Origin: Anaeramoeba flamelloides
Lineage: Eukaryota > Metamonada > Anaeramoebidae
DNA: 64,000 nt
Direction: 5' to 3'
NCBI GenBank assembly: GCA_027625915.1
Contig: JANTQA010000057.1
Coordinates: 4,836,001 to 4,900,000, forward strand
A program made the translations under genes and the position numbers. Of the stretch, positions 1-13,800 are shown piece by piece. Below the pieces are notes generated by a model. It did no database searches. It had not been told where the DNA came from and worked only from the letters and a program-made list of their open reading frames with translations. Each line of letters opens with the position of its first letter. The stretch's first letter is position 1.

Positions 1-444
1 TGAAAATCTTAAAAATGAAATGGAAACGTTTTTTTTTTTTTGTATTATTTATCAAATTAATATTTTCTCAAGATATTTAAAATGTCTCAAACAACCGTAA
101 ACAAATGGGTTTTCATCGAACGTAATATGTGAACAATACAATTAATTTTTGAAAGATTATACTTTTTAAACAATTTTTACAGTTGAAAAATTAGATCTCT
201 TTTCAGTGGTAGAATTTAGTCTTATAAAAAATTAATCATTTTTGGGATGAAAAACAGAGTTATTTTGAAAAAAAATTCTCTTCAAATAAATAAAATTATT
301 AATTGCAAAACAAATCGTTTGAGAAATTTGGTTGTTTTAAAAAAATGAGTTTCAAAAGTTTTTAAAGCAGGCTCAAACTGTTTAAATCGAAAATTTTAAG
401 TAATTTAGGTAACAAATTAATGTGATCAGAATAATGTATTCTCA

Positions 445-580
445 AGGACTAAAATCTGTGTTTCAAAATATAATACGTTTTTTTTTTCTTCTTGTTCCAA
501 TGGTAACATCCAATTAACTACCCAATAGTATACCAAAGTTCAAATCAATTTTGAAGGTAAAGAACCTGATATTTTAAGTA
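445..580 (+). repeat. Dispersed repeat shared with 19685-19820
   Basis: Both copies share GTGTTTCAAAATATAAT, then a T-rich run, CTTCTTGTTCCAAT and ATTTTGAAGGTAAA in the same order. The other copy lies in the giant intron of the MFS gene. Confidence 0.7.
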
Positions 581-1151
581 AATTTTAAATTAGGAATGCA
601 ATCTAATGATAATTTTTAGTAATTTTCTTTGAAATTTTTGGGTTTTTGGTTTTTTGATTGATATTGTTTTGTTTAAAAATTTGAATCTATTTTTTGAGAT
701 AAATTCACAATTTGATCCTTTATATTTAGGATTTCTTTTTGAAATAAATAGAACTTTAAGAAATCATTACCCTATTTACTTATCATTTGTTGTCATTTTC
801 TTTTAATAGTGAATGTTTAGGTCTTCTATAACAAAGAAACAGGCAATTTCTTTTTCGAATCATGAATTAAACTTTTTTTAACATATTATTTTGACAACAT
901 TCTAAAACTTTTCATTGTAACTTTTATTAAAACGTCAGTAAAAATTTAATACAAACAAATTTTTTTCAAGAAACGAGATAATTAGGAAATGTGAGTTTCA
1001 ATATAACAAGTAAATAATGAAATAGAAACAATTTTATTATTTGGTTCATATTTGTTTGACTCTAGATGACACTATTGGTTATTTTTAATCCAATTTATTC
1101 AAGAAAATTATCCTTTTTTCGGTTTTTTGAGCTCTGTATAATTAGAAACCA

Positions 1152-1702
1152 TTTTCCAGTCAAAGGTACTGAGTAGTTAAGAATATAATAATATGTATTT
1201 AAAATATTTAGATTGATTTTAAAAGAAAAAAAATTTTCAAATTTTTTTTTTCAGATTTTTTTTGATATGGATATTTTATCAAAATTTTTTTTTCTCATTT
1301 GTTTTTGTTTTCTATATTTTTTTTAGATACAATAATTCATTTTGCAATTTTTTTTTATTATTTCAAGATCTATAGTCACTTGGTAAAAACGTGTTATTCT
1401 TATGTTATTGAAACAGCAAGACTAATTTTAGAGAAATTTTGTTCTTATTTATATTGGAATTTTCTTTGATCTCTTGAATAGAGAGATTAAAATGAATCTC
1501 GTTATTTTTATCAATTGGCCTGTAATATTTTTGAGTTTTTCTATTTTTTTAGAATATCTATTGATTTTTTGATCGATTTCAGGCTGATATCAACTATTCG
1601 CTGATTTGAATTACTCTAATTATTTCTCATTTGTGCTTCAAAGAACAATATTATATAAATAATTGATTTTTGAAAAAAAACTTGCCAAGTTAACAGAAAA
1701 AA
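1152..1702 (+). mobile_element. MITE-like element, family M1, copy a
   Basis: Begins TTTTCCAGTCAAAGGTACTG and ends near AAGTTAACAGAAAA, imperfect inverted termini. Inside it shares AAGATCTATAGTCACTTGGT and GTGTTATTCT with the copies at 5355, 8173 and 9069. No coding capacity. Confidence 0.65.
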
Positions 1703-3099
1703 CCCTTATAATGAATACAATAATCAGTCTAGGTTTGTGTAATTCATTTTTATAAATTAAAACGATGTTTCTTTTTTAGTTAAGAGTATATACTTGAGTC
1801 GATCAAAGAAGTTGACAATAAAGAATAGGTAATCAGTGTATTGGTTCTTTCAGTTATTGGATTAAGAAAGAAATTATAAAAAATTGAGGATCAAATTGAA
1901 AAATTTATCTCAACAAATAGATATTTAAATCTCAAGAATATTGTTTTGTTTAATAAAAATTTGAAGAAAATTAGTAAAAATAATAATTAAATTTTTTAAA
2001 AATTTCACCTCTAATTTATAATTTTATAATAAAAGATCTTTGAACTAACCTTCAAAATTGATTTTATTTTAGGTATAATATTGAATAACAATTAGATGTA
2101 ACAGTGAAACGTGGGGAAAAAAAAGCATAAAAGCTTTTGTTTTTGAGTAGAGGTTTTTTGCAAAACAGTTTGTTTATTTTTGAAAAGCAAAAGAGTAAAT
2201 ATGTTTATTTAATTTTTTAATTAATATAATTTCTTATTTATGTTATTTCACCTTTTTTTGATTTTTTTTAATAAAAATGTTTTGGATGAAATAAAGATAA
2301 TTTAATAAATTCCCGATTTGAAAGTATTATTACTCTATGTAATTAATATTGAGTTGAATGAAATATTTATAAATTACATTAATGTAAAAAGTAAAAAGTA
2401 GTTAACGTTTTTAACCTTTGGATACAAGAAAAGTGTAATAAATAAATAAAAAATTGTAAATTTTTACGAATTTCTGAAACACTGAAACAGTCATATCGGA
2501 GTTATTTTTGTTAAATAATTGAATAAAAAGCAAAAAAAATAAATATATGAATCCCTTTTCAGAATAAAATTGTATTTCATTTTCAATTTTTCTCAATTTT
2601 AAGAACAAAAGAAAGGAATTTTCAATTATTGAAAACTTTTTATTTTGTAATAAAAAAAAAACTAAACATATATTGAACCGGAAAAGGGATAAAAATAAAG
2701 TAAAAAATGAATTACTGGGTCGGTGAAATGGTAAAGATAAGAAAGGATAAATTTTCAAATTTCATAATTTTCCTATTTTTTCTATTTTAATTCTCACATT
2801 CTATTTAATAGTTATTTTATTATTTTCAACTATTCTTAAAAAGAGTAGTAAACTATTAATGATAATTTTAAAAATAAAAAAAAATACTAATACCTTCAGT
2901 TACAATTTTAACCAAGAATCTTTTAATAAAAATTAAGGCAAAAAATGTGAATTAATTGTGACTTTTTTTCACACACAAATTATTTTAAAGAATCTGAATT
3001 TTGTACCTTAATTAGAGATTATTTATTATAATTTAACTTTTGTTCAAATTTTGTGCCTTAAAATTGTCACTGGGTATGTCAATAAAAATTAATTACAAT

Positions 3100-3660
3100 T
3101 GTAAATTATTTTTTTTTTTTACAATTTAAACTAAAATTCAAACTTTTCCATACTGATAAAATGTTCCAAACAATCACAATAATATAATTTCATTCTAATT
3201 GGAAATAATTTTGATTTTTGTAAAATATGTAAATCATTTTTTCTTCTTTTAGTTTATGTTTTCATTTCCATTTTTTGAATTACGTAACTTATTTCCATAG
3301 ATCACAAATTTTTTTTCAACAATTGATATTATGTTAAAGTAGAGTTTTTCCAAATAGAAGAACTCAAATAAAATTAGTTGGTAGTGTCTAACCTTTGATC
3401 GATCAATATTCCTAATAGAATTTAAACAAATTTACTAATGTATTTTTTTGTTTTGCTATATCCAAAATTTTTGACACACCTATAATTAATTAGTATTGAT
3501 AATTATTTATTTTTTGTTTTGTGAGTATTGTAATTTATAAAAAAGTGTTAACATTCCAATTAGAGAATGGTTCTAATTGGGTATTTCTTCAAAAATTGAT
3601 TAAATAAGTTTGTTTTTTTTTTTTTCACAAATTGAATTTTGGTGTGTTGAAAATTTTGAA
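3100..3660 (+). repeat. Dispersed repeat, family G, diverged copy
   Basis: Contains ATTACGTAACTTATTTCCAT and TTTGATCGATCAATATTCC with the same spacing as the copy at 39050. Confidence 0.55.
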
Positions 3661-4277
3661 TTGGGGTTTACTAGAAAATAATAATGAGTATTAAATGAAA
3701 ACCAATAATACAAAATTTCAATTTTCTAGAAGATTTTATAGACTGTAATATTTTCTTTAACAAATGCTCCAATCATATTTAAATAAATTTCAATTTCAAA
3801 TTCATTTTAAAAACTTTATTCAAATCTAAAATATTTGCGGAAAATGAAAATTTTTTAAAAAGAAAACTTTTTATATTAAACAAACAGATACAAAATTCCA
3901 ATAACAAAGAAGAGAATACATCAAAAAATGAGGATTACTTCAATAATAAATTAAGAGATTTATTTTTTTTTCTTTAATTTTTGTTTTGTATTATTTTTTT
4001 TTCAATTCTTTGACAAATATAAGCTATGATGATATATTCCACTTTTCTTTAAATTATGATATTGGTGCATTTGTGTAAATAATTGATTTTTATATAATAA
4101 AACAATATAAAACTGGAGATAAAAGTGTAAATATACATATGCCACCTTAAAACAGCAATAATAAAATAAATTAATTGTTAAAATAAAATAAATTCACAAG
4201 ATGATAAATATTAAATAAATGATATTTTATATTTTTTTTTTGTATTTATTTTTATTTGATTTTTATTTTTCTTAATA

Positions 4278-4614
4278 TTAACAGCAACCATCATTTGAAT
4301 TATTTTTATTTGTTTCATCTAAATTTAATATATCTAAATCGTCATTTAATTTAAAAGATTTGTTTGTGATTTTTTCTAAATTAGAATTTGTTTTTGATTC
4401 AAGAAAGTCTTCAAATATGGTATAAAATAATTTTTGAATATTGAGATTTAATTTTGCACTTGTTTCAATATATTTTACCTCTATTGAATCAGCATATTTC
4501 ACTATTTCATTGTTAAACACTTCTCTTTTTTCAGGATTTTTAGCTAAATCAACTAGTTATTTATTAAAAAAATTAAAATTTTTTTGAATGGAAATATTTT
4601 GTTTAAAAAAAATG

Positions 4615-4650
<36 letters not shown>

Positions 4651-4766
4651 GAGAGAGAAGGGGGGATTCAAATTAGAAAAATATTCTTCTTTTTATTTTT
4701 AGAAATATTATTCATAAAATAATATAAATAGAATTTTGTTTTTTACAAATGAAGGGATTTATTAGA

Positions 4767-4802
<36 letters not shown>

Positions 4803-7800
4803 GTTTGGAAATAAATCAATTGAAAAGAAATGTCCCCCCCTTTTTTTCTGGACTTTTTAAAACCAAAAGAAACATTAAAATCAGCGACTATCTTGGATTT
4901 TTATTGTTATTTGAATGTTTTTTTTTTAAATCTATGAATCAAATAAATCTTGGGAAAAAATTAAAAAAAATACCTTTCGTTCCAGCTAAGTAAATTAAGC
5001 AATCTGGTTCATTTTCTTTAACTTCGTCTACCCAATATTGAAGTTTTGAAAAAGATGTTCGATCGCAAATGTCTATTTTTAATCAAGATATTAAAAATAA
5101 TTTTTTGATTGAATAAAAATAAAAAAATAAAAAAAAAATTTAAAAATTTATTTTTTGTAAAGGAATAAAACCACATTATCAATATTTATTCTACTTTAAT
5201 AAAACTCTAAAATATTGAATTCTCTAATTAATTTTATAATAATGGAAGGGAATTAATAAATTATTAAAACTGGTACAAAAAGTAAAAGTTTTTAAAAAAA
5301 ATTAAAAAAATTTATTCATTATTATTATTTTTTAATTAACAAATCTAAACTTTTTTTCAGTAAAAGGTGCTGAAGGTTTTTTTCAAATATCAACAATTTT
5401 ATATAATTGACCTTCGAAGAACAAATAAGAAATAAACAGAATAATACACATCAGAGAATTGTTGATATATATCTGAAAGAAAACTAATTAATCAAGAAAT
5501 TTCTTAAAAATTAAAAAACCCAAATTCTTAGGATAACCCTATTGAGAAAAGCAACCATGTTCGTTTTGAACTTCCTCTGGTATTCGAACAATAAATAGGA
5601 AACATTTTTCACTTCATTTTCCATACTTTTCTTTTACAAATCAAGTCCCCAAACGAAGTGTGTTGGTATTTGTGTTCTCTATTTGAAAAAGGAAATGAAA
5701 ATGAAGTGGAAAATTTTCACATTTATTAAACAAATATCAAGATCAAAAATCCGAATAGAATTGCAATAGAAATCAATATGATTTCTCAATAATCATTTCC
5801 ATGGTTTCAATAACCTTGGAATAACACATTTTTACCAAGTTACTATTGATCTTGAAATAAAAAAAATTTTTGCAACTAAATGAAGTTTTAAAAAAAAAAT
5901 CGAAAAAAAAAACAAAATTGTTCAAAAATGATTTCAATTTTGAAAATTTCCAAAATAAAATTTTTCTTCTAATATCTATACAAAACCTTTAAACACATGC
6001 ATTTTACCCATTACAACTTGGTCCTTTTGACTGAAAAATAGTTTATATTAAATTTTTTTACCTAAATTTAAAAGAGATTGAGAAATTTTTTTGACAATTA
6101 CTTAGATTTGAAAAACCCTGTTTATTTTCTATTTTAAAAATATTTCTAAATAATGAATCTTTATACAGAAATTGGTCAAAAAATAAAAAATAATAGAGAA
6201 TAGTCCCTTATACAAAAAAAAAAATTATTCAAAAACAATAATATTTCTGAAAATATAATAATAATAATAATAATAAACAATAATTTGAAAATTATTTCGC
6301 TTCATTTTAATATCTTTTGAACCTTATTATAAATAATAATAATATTAATAATAATAATAATTATAATAATAATAATCGATCTCAGTATAGATAATTTTAT
6401 CAATTTAAATAATTTTCAAACAAATTAGCAATTTAAATATTTAGTTATTATTATTTTTACAGAGAATTTGAATATTTGATTTATTTTGCAAAATGTATAC
6501 ATTTGTATAATATTGGATTTTTTATATCTTTTTTTCCTTGGCCATCTCTAAAATGAAAAATTTTGTTTGATTAAAATGAGAGAATTAATTTATTATGATT
6601 TATTTTAAATTCTGAGTTCAAATGGATGGTATTTGTCAAGTAAATGCATTCTGTTTTTTTTTTATTTCCATTAATTTTCAGAAAAAAAAAAATAAATCAC
6701 ATTGATTGTAATCAAATGTAAGTAAGTGTTTGGGAGTCAAATCAATACACCGAAGCATCTACAAATGCCAAGAATTTACAAATTTTTACAGAAATTAGTC
6801 TTTTTCAAATATTTTTGTTTTTATTGTTTTTTTATATAATTTTCTTTAATATATAACACTTTGTTGTAATTTTCTTTTTCTTATTTGGACTTTAAAATCT
6901 ATGAAAAATACCATTAAAAGGATTATTAGATGGACCTGATACGAAAAATATTTCATTAAACAAATAAATGTAACTAATAACGATAAAAAAATTATCTTTA
7001 AAATTATAATATTGAAAATTAAAAAAAAAATATTTTCATTTCAATAACTTTAAACACTTATAAAATTCGATCCAATATATAAAATAATATACATATTCAA
7101 CCATAAACAAAATAATTTTTTTCAGACTATGTGATTTTTCATTTTCTAAAAGATTTTTAGGTTATAACGATGTTTAAGTATTTAGTTTAAAATCTTAAAA
7201 ATTAAACTGGTAAGGATTCTTTTTCAGGTAAAATTTCTTCAATTTATGTTTTTTATCACATTTCATGTAATCAACAATTTATTAAAAATTAACAAATATT
7301 TTTTCAAAAATGATGAGTGTACTTTATATTTCATTGGAAGTGGTTTTGTAGAGTTCTATTCTATTTTCTTATTAAAAAATATTTCAATATTTAAATAAAA
7401 ACATTTTTTTCTAATTTTGTCATATTATATTTTCCTTTTTTATATTTTTCTTTTATTTGCGTTTTCTTTTTTGTAATATAATTTCTTTTTTTCTTTTTCT
7501 TTTTTTTTCTTATTCTTTTTTGTTTTTTTATTGTTTTTTTTTTTCTCCTTTTTTTATTAAGTAACATTCAAGTTGAAAAAAAAAAATATTTGAAAAAAAA
7601 AAAAAATCAAAAAATAGAGAGTATTAAATTTCTTTTAAAATGCATATATTATTTTGTTGTTAAGGGTTAAATATGAAAAATATTTAAACAGGTAAGTCAA
7701 TAATTTTAAATTGACTTAATTTTATTTCTTTTAGTTCAAAGATCGTTTTGATATGACGTCTAATGTATTTGTAAAAAAGTGGGGATTTTTTTTTTTGTAT

Positions 7801-10800
7801 TCGCTAAAATCCTTTTTGTTGGTGGATCTATTCGTAAAATGAAAATAAGTAACGTAAGTTGTATTTATACTAATTGGTTCAATTTACATGATATTTATTT
7901 CAGAATATCTATTTAATGAATTATTTATAAAATTAAAACAAAAAATTAAACACTTTATTTTGGAGATAACAAAATAGATGCTAATTTTGATAAAAAATGG
8001 AAATATGGGATGGTTACAAATGATTTTTGAAACACAAAATGAAGTTAAAAGTTTTAAATTCTCTGTTGAAAATTTTTTTGGGATTAAACAGGTTATGAAA
8101 ACGATTTTTTCCTTTCAAAAAGAAAATGATAAACACCAATTTTCATCAATGAAAAAAATCATATTAAACTATTTTTCAGTCAAAGAGGCCCAGTTATATT
8201 AAGTGAAATATGTGTGTTTAAAGGTTTTGAATAGATATTAGAAGAAAAAATTTATTTTGGAAATTTTTCCAAATTGAAATCATTTTTTCACATTTTTGCA
8301 TATTTTTGTTTTTTTTTTTTGATTTTTTTTCAAAACCTAATTCAGTTGCAAAATTTTTTTTTATTGCAAGATCTATAGTCACTTGGTAAAAAATGTGTTA
8401 TTCTAAGGTTATTGAAACCATGTAAAAGATTGTTGAGAAATGATATTGGTTTCTATTGCAATTCTATTCGATCTTTGATCTGCTACTGATATTTGTTTAA
8501 TAAATGTGAAAAATTTTTCACTTCATTTTCATTTCCTTTTTCAAATAGAGAACACAAATACCAACACACTTCGTTTGGGGACTTGATTTGTAAAAGAAAA
8601 GTGTAGAAAATGAAGTGAAAATTATTTCCCTATTTATTGTTCTAATACCAGTAGAAGTTCAAAACGAACATTGTTATTTTTCTCAATAGGGTAATCCTAA
8701 TTTGAGTTTTTTAATTTTTAAGAAAATTTATTGATTAATTAGTTTTCTTTCATACATATATCAACAATTCTTTGAGGTTTATTATTCTGCTTATTTCTTA
8801 TTTTTTATTCAAAGGTCAATTAAATAAAATAATTGATATTTGAAAAAAATGTTGCGCCCCATTGACCGAAACAGAGTTTAAAACGAGATCAGAAATTTTA
8901 ATATCTTTTATTTATAAAATACCCTACTAGAAAATAATAAAAATACTAGAAAAGTAAATAATTATTAAATTTCAATAAAGGGTTTTTAATGATTTTATAT
9001 ATTGAAATATTTTTATTAGGAATGAGTTTAATAAAGATATTAAAATTTCTGATCTCGTTTTAAACTCTGTTTCAGTCGATGGGTTACGGCCGTGGTGAGT
9101 GAATTAAATGTATTTAAATGGTTTAAATGAATATTAAAACAAAAAAAACAAATTTGAAAATTTTAAAATTTAAATCATTTTTACACATTTTTTCTCGCTT
9201 TTATCTATTTATTATTGTTTTTTTTTTGATATAAAATTTATTTTGGCAATTTTTTATTTATTTGAAGATCTATAGTCACGAATTAAAAGTATGTTATTCT
9301 AATGTTATTGAAAAAGTGAAAATGATTTCCAAGAAATCCTTTTGATTTCTATTGGAATTTTTTTATTTGATCTTCAGTTGGAGATCAAAATGAACATTAT
9401 TTTTTTTTCTCAATAGGTGTCTGAATAAAATTTTTAGGTTTTGAAATTTTTAAGAAAATCTATTGATTGATTGATTGCTTTATACAGATGTAAGCTTTTC
9501 TCTGATATGTGTTACTCTATTCATTTTTATTTTATTTCTTCAAAGATTAATTAAAAAAAAATAATTGATATCTGGAAATTTTTTTGGGAATCTTGTATGG
9601 AAATAAAGTTTATATTATGAGATTTTCAGCAATAATTACAAAAATAAACATTAATTAAAATATAAAATTGATTTTTTAATGAAATTTAAAATTCAGAATT
9701 CAAATAAAAAGAATTTAATTCTCACCCCCCCCATTTTTTACCCAGATAAAAATATCTTTCCAATAGGTGTTTTTTTAACGAATTTTTGTTCTGAAAGTAA
9801 AATTAAAAGATAATTTTTTGTAATCTTTTTCAATTTTTTTTTCAATTCAGCTACTAACCGAAAAATTCATACTAATTTTACAATTTTAGCACCTTGAAGT
9901 TGAATTTTTAAATGTTTTAAAGCAATTGATAAGTTGAAAATTTTTTTATTAAAATTTTGAAGGGGAAATATCAAAAAAAAAAAAAAAAAATGAAAATAAT
10001 TTGTTTAATTAAAAGCCCCTATAAACATTATAACTCGATTTTTTTTTTTGTAATAAAGATTTAACATGTTTTTGATTAATCATTTATGGATTAAATTACT
10101 CTCACTTTCTTTTGGATAAGAAAAAAGAAAAAGAAAAAAAAATAAAGATGAAAAAAAAATGAAAATATTTTCAATTTATAAAATATAATAAATTACAGTT
10201 CAAGGAATTGAAAAATAGTAATATTAATGTTGAATTCTTATACTTTTTTATCAAATACCGAATATTGACACCAATTATTTTTGAAAATTTTCAAAATATT
10301 AATCGAAATAAATTTCTTTTGGGGTTATTTTTTAATAAATAGTTGGGGTTCATAATAAAGATTCAAAAATACTGTTTTTCTTCTTCTAAAAATCCATTTT
10401 AAATTATTATCATTTTCTGTATTAATGAATTGATTTTACTTTATTTTATAATGAATGTACTAAGTAAAAAATGGATTTTCTATATTTAATTAAATATTAT
10501 TTAAACCAACCAATTTCCTAATTTCCAAATGAGAAATAAGTGAAATCAAATTTATATTTTTCAATAAAATCAAGATGAATTATTATATAAATAACTCCAT
10601 AATTAAAAGTTTCATGTACTATTCAAAATTTATATATATATAAAATTATATCTTATTCTCTCAATATTTTTATCAACAATAAGGAATAAAGTATTAATTA
10701 TAATTTGAGATATTTTTAAAGATTATCCAAATAAATTGATTTCGCAAAAATGGGGTTTAGAAGATATTTTTTTATAATAATAATAATCAAAAAAAAAAAA

Positions 10801-13800
10801 AAACGATAATTTTGTAGAAAAATAATATTTTACAAAAAATCTACTAAATTATATAATTTATTTCTTATTTCTTTATAAATTTCGTAAGTAATAATAATAT
10901 ATATCATAATTTGAAGAACTTATAAATTCAATTTAAGAAAAATTTTATACTATTTTATTATGAATCATGATAATATTCTGGAGAAAATATCAAATAAATT
11001 ATGGCTAAAACTTTTTTCTATTTTTGGTGGAATTTTATTCTTAAGAACACTATATTTTGGAAATTCTAGTTGATAACCGCAATTATTATTTTCTTAATAT
11101 AAAAAAAATATATCAATTTATAAAAAAAAAATCTAGAATCTTGAATTAATAACTACTAAATTATTAAATTTCAAAAATATTTTGTAAATATAATGATATT
11201 TTTACTAATTTTAGGCTGAAAATTGTTGTAAAAATTTAAATTTGAGAAATTTTTGGTTTTTTTTTTTTTATTTTTATGATTGATAAAATTATTATTCTTG
11301 AAAAAAGCTGGATTTATTTAATTACCATAACAAATTATTGCAGCTTTTGCTTTTCTGTAATACATTCTAGGTAAAACCTCGCCACGACCTAGTCTTGCAA
11401 CATCCTTTTGAATTTACAAAATAAGAAATAAAGGTGTTTATTAGTTAATTTATTCGGAAATAATTAAAAAAGTACATTAATTGTAAAATTATCTATATAT
11501 TAAAGAGATCGTTATGTGTAACTTCAAGAAATAACGATTAGATGCAAAATCATTTGAATTTACATGAATTAGATAAAATCGGACCATAAATGAATTTTTT
11601 AATTTTTCGGATAATGACAAGAACTAAAATTGTATTGTGTTTCTTTTAATAAAATAAACTCCATTTCACTCAAAGGGGATACCAACCAAAAATGAAAAAT
11701 TCACTTTTTTTAAAAAATAAGCCAAACTACAATTGTTTAGAAATAAGAAAAATAATAAACTTCAGATTAGAATTTATATTCATAAAAGAAATACCTAAAA
11801 AAACGATAATTTTCAAAAAAAAAATGTTAAAAAAAATTTGGTCAGCTTTCATGGAACATCTGGTGTATAATTTTTTTTATTTATTTGGAAAATTCAAATT
11901 TTTTACAATAATATTTTTAAATTGTAAATGAATGAATTTAAAAAGAAAACACAAATCCACAATTTTCTTAATGATAATTTGGAGTTTCAAAATTTTATTT
12001 TTTTTTCAAATTTAATTTTTAAAAAAGTTAAAAAAACAAAAAATAGTAAAGCAAAAAAAAAAAAAAAAATTAAAAAAAAGAAAAACGAAGAAAATCAACA
12101 AGTAAAGAAAAATAAATAAATAAGATGAAAAAATCGACAAGAAAAAAAAAAAAAACATATTGAGAAAAAATAATCCTGATCTAAAAATTGAAATTTTATT
12201 TTGAGAAGAATACTGAATCAAATTCATAGAATGTGTTCGATTTCTTCAATAAAACGGGGGAACTTTGAGTGAAAAAGAGTTTATAAAGTTGGGAAATTAT
12301 TAATCTTCTTTTATATTTAACTTGAATTATTTTCATTATAATTTGTATTTTAAAGAGAAATAACAATGTCTAAAAAAGAAAAACAAATTGAGATTTTAAA
12401 TTAGAATTAAAAATAATGAAAAATTTTAAGGAAATAATTTTTTTTTTTGGTAAATCAAGAGTTTTAAGTTATGAAAGGATTTTTTTTAGTAATAATTAAA
12501 ATAACATTTTTGATTATTTTACTTATTGTAAATAATAATTTTTGGATTACCTTTCTTTTTGGTTTTCTCTGTATAATTTTTTTTTTATTTGTTTAGTTAA
12601 TTATTGATGAAAAAAAACACTTGAAAGGTAAAATTTAGGAATATCTTTTATTTTTTTAATAAAGATCGAACAATGGTTTGTAAATTTTTTTGGCATTATA
12701 ATAGTTTACACCCAAAAACATAATGATTATTTATAAGTGAAAATAAATATTTTTTTAGATCAAAAAAATTTATGCCAATATTCTACTAATGAAACGATTT
12801 GTTTATTTTTTTTTTTTTCAAGGTAGATGATCTTTTTGAAGAACCTATTTTTTTTTAAGTATTGTTTAACGATTGCTAGAAATTTATTCTATTTTGTATT
12901 TTTACTATTTTTCTTTTATTTTACTGGTTCAAATCATCCTGCATTTTTATATAACTAATGGGAAATTTGGTAAAAAATTGTTTTCGTTAAAATAATCATT
13001 TTTTTGATTAATTATTATTATTATTAAAAATTTTTTTCTTTGTCCTTCTTTTTATGAAAACAATTATTTGGGTAATCATTCAAATTTAATTCTAATTATA
13101 AACATACTTTATTCCTTTTGGTTGATAAAAATATTGAAAGAATACAATATATTTTTATATAAAAATAAATTTTGAATAGTGCATGAAACTTTTAATTATG
13201 GAGTTATTTATATAATAATTCATCTTGATTTTATTGAAAAATATAAATTTTATTTGACTTATTTCTCATTTGGAAATTAGTAAATTGGTTGGTTTAAATA
13301 ATATTTCATTTAATATAGAAAATCCATTTTTTACTTAGTATATTAGTTACATATTAAAATATTTATAAATTAATTGATACATAAAAATGATAATAATTTA
13401 AAATGGTTTTTTGGAAGAAAGAAAACGAACTTTTTTAGAATCTTTCTTATGAAAACAAATATTTATTAAAAAATAACCAAAAAAGAAATGTATTTCGATT
13501 AATATTTTGAAAATTTTTTAAAAAAAAATGAAGTCAATATTCGGCATTTGATAAAGGATAAGAATTCAAAATGGATTTTAGAATTTTCCAATCCCTTGAA
13601 CTGTAATTTATATTTTTAATAGATTGAAAATTTTTTCATTTTTTCTTCATCTTCATTTTTTTTCTCTATTTTTTTTCTTATCCAAAAGAAAAAGGGGGCA
13701 ATTTAATCTATAAATATTTAATAAAAAACATGTTATTTCCTTTTTACAAAAAAATAAATCAAGCTATAATGTTTATAGGGGCTTTTATCTAAACAAATTA

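Larger units (their letters stand above)
1..4277. other. Gene-free flank downstream of the Rab gene, repeat-rich
   Basis: No convincing coding exon on either strand. It holds a MITE-like copy (1152-1702), a dispersed repeat (about 445-580) also present at 19685-19820, a copy of a second dispersed family (about 3100-3660), and many A/T runs. Confidence 0.6.

Noticed and set aside
30-108. One entry in the findings list carries placeholder coordinates and no claim
   Set aside because: It has interest 0 and should be ignored; the real observation is at 26814-31792.
2411-2758. Minus-strand 115-codon frame near the left edge
   Set aside because: Almost entirely Phe, Leu, Asn and Lys, as expected by chance in this composition.
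11692-12227. Three small open frames on both strands
   Set aside because: They lie within a MITE-like element and consist mostly of Lys or Phe from A/T runs.
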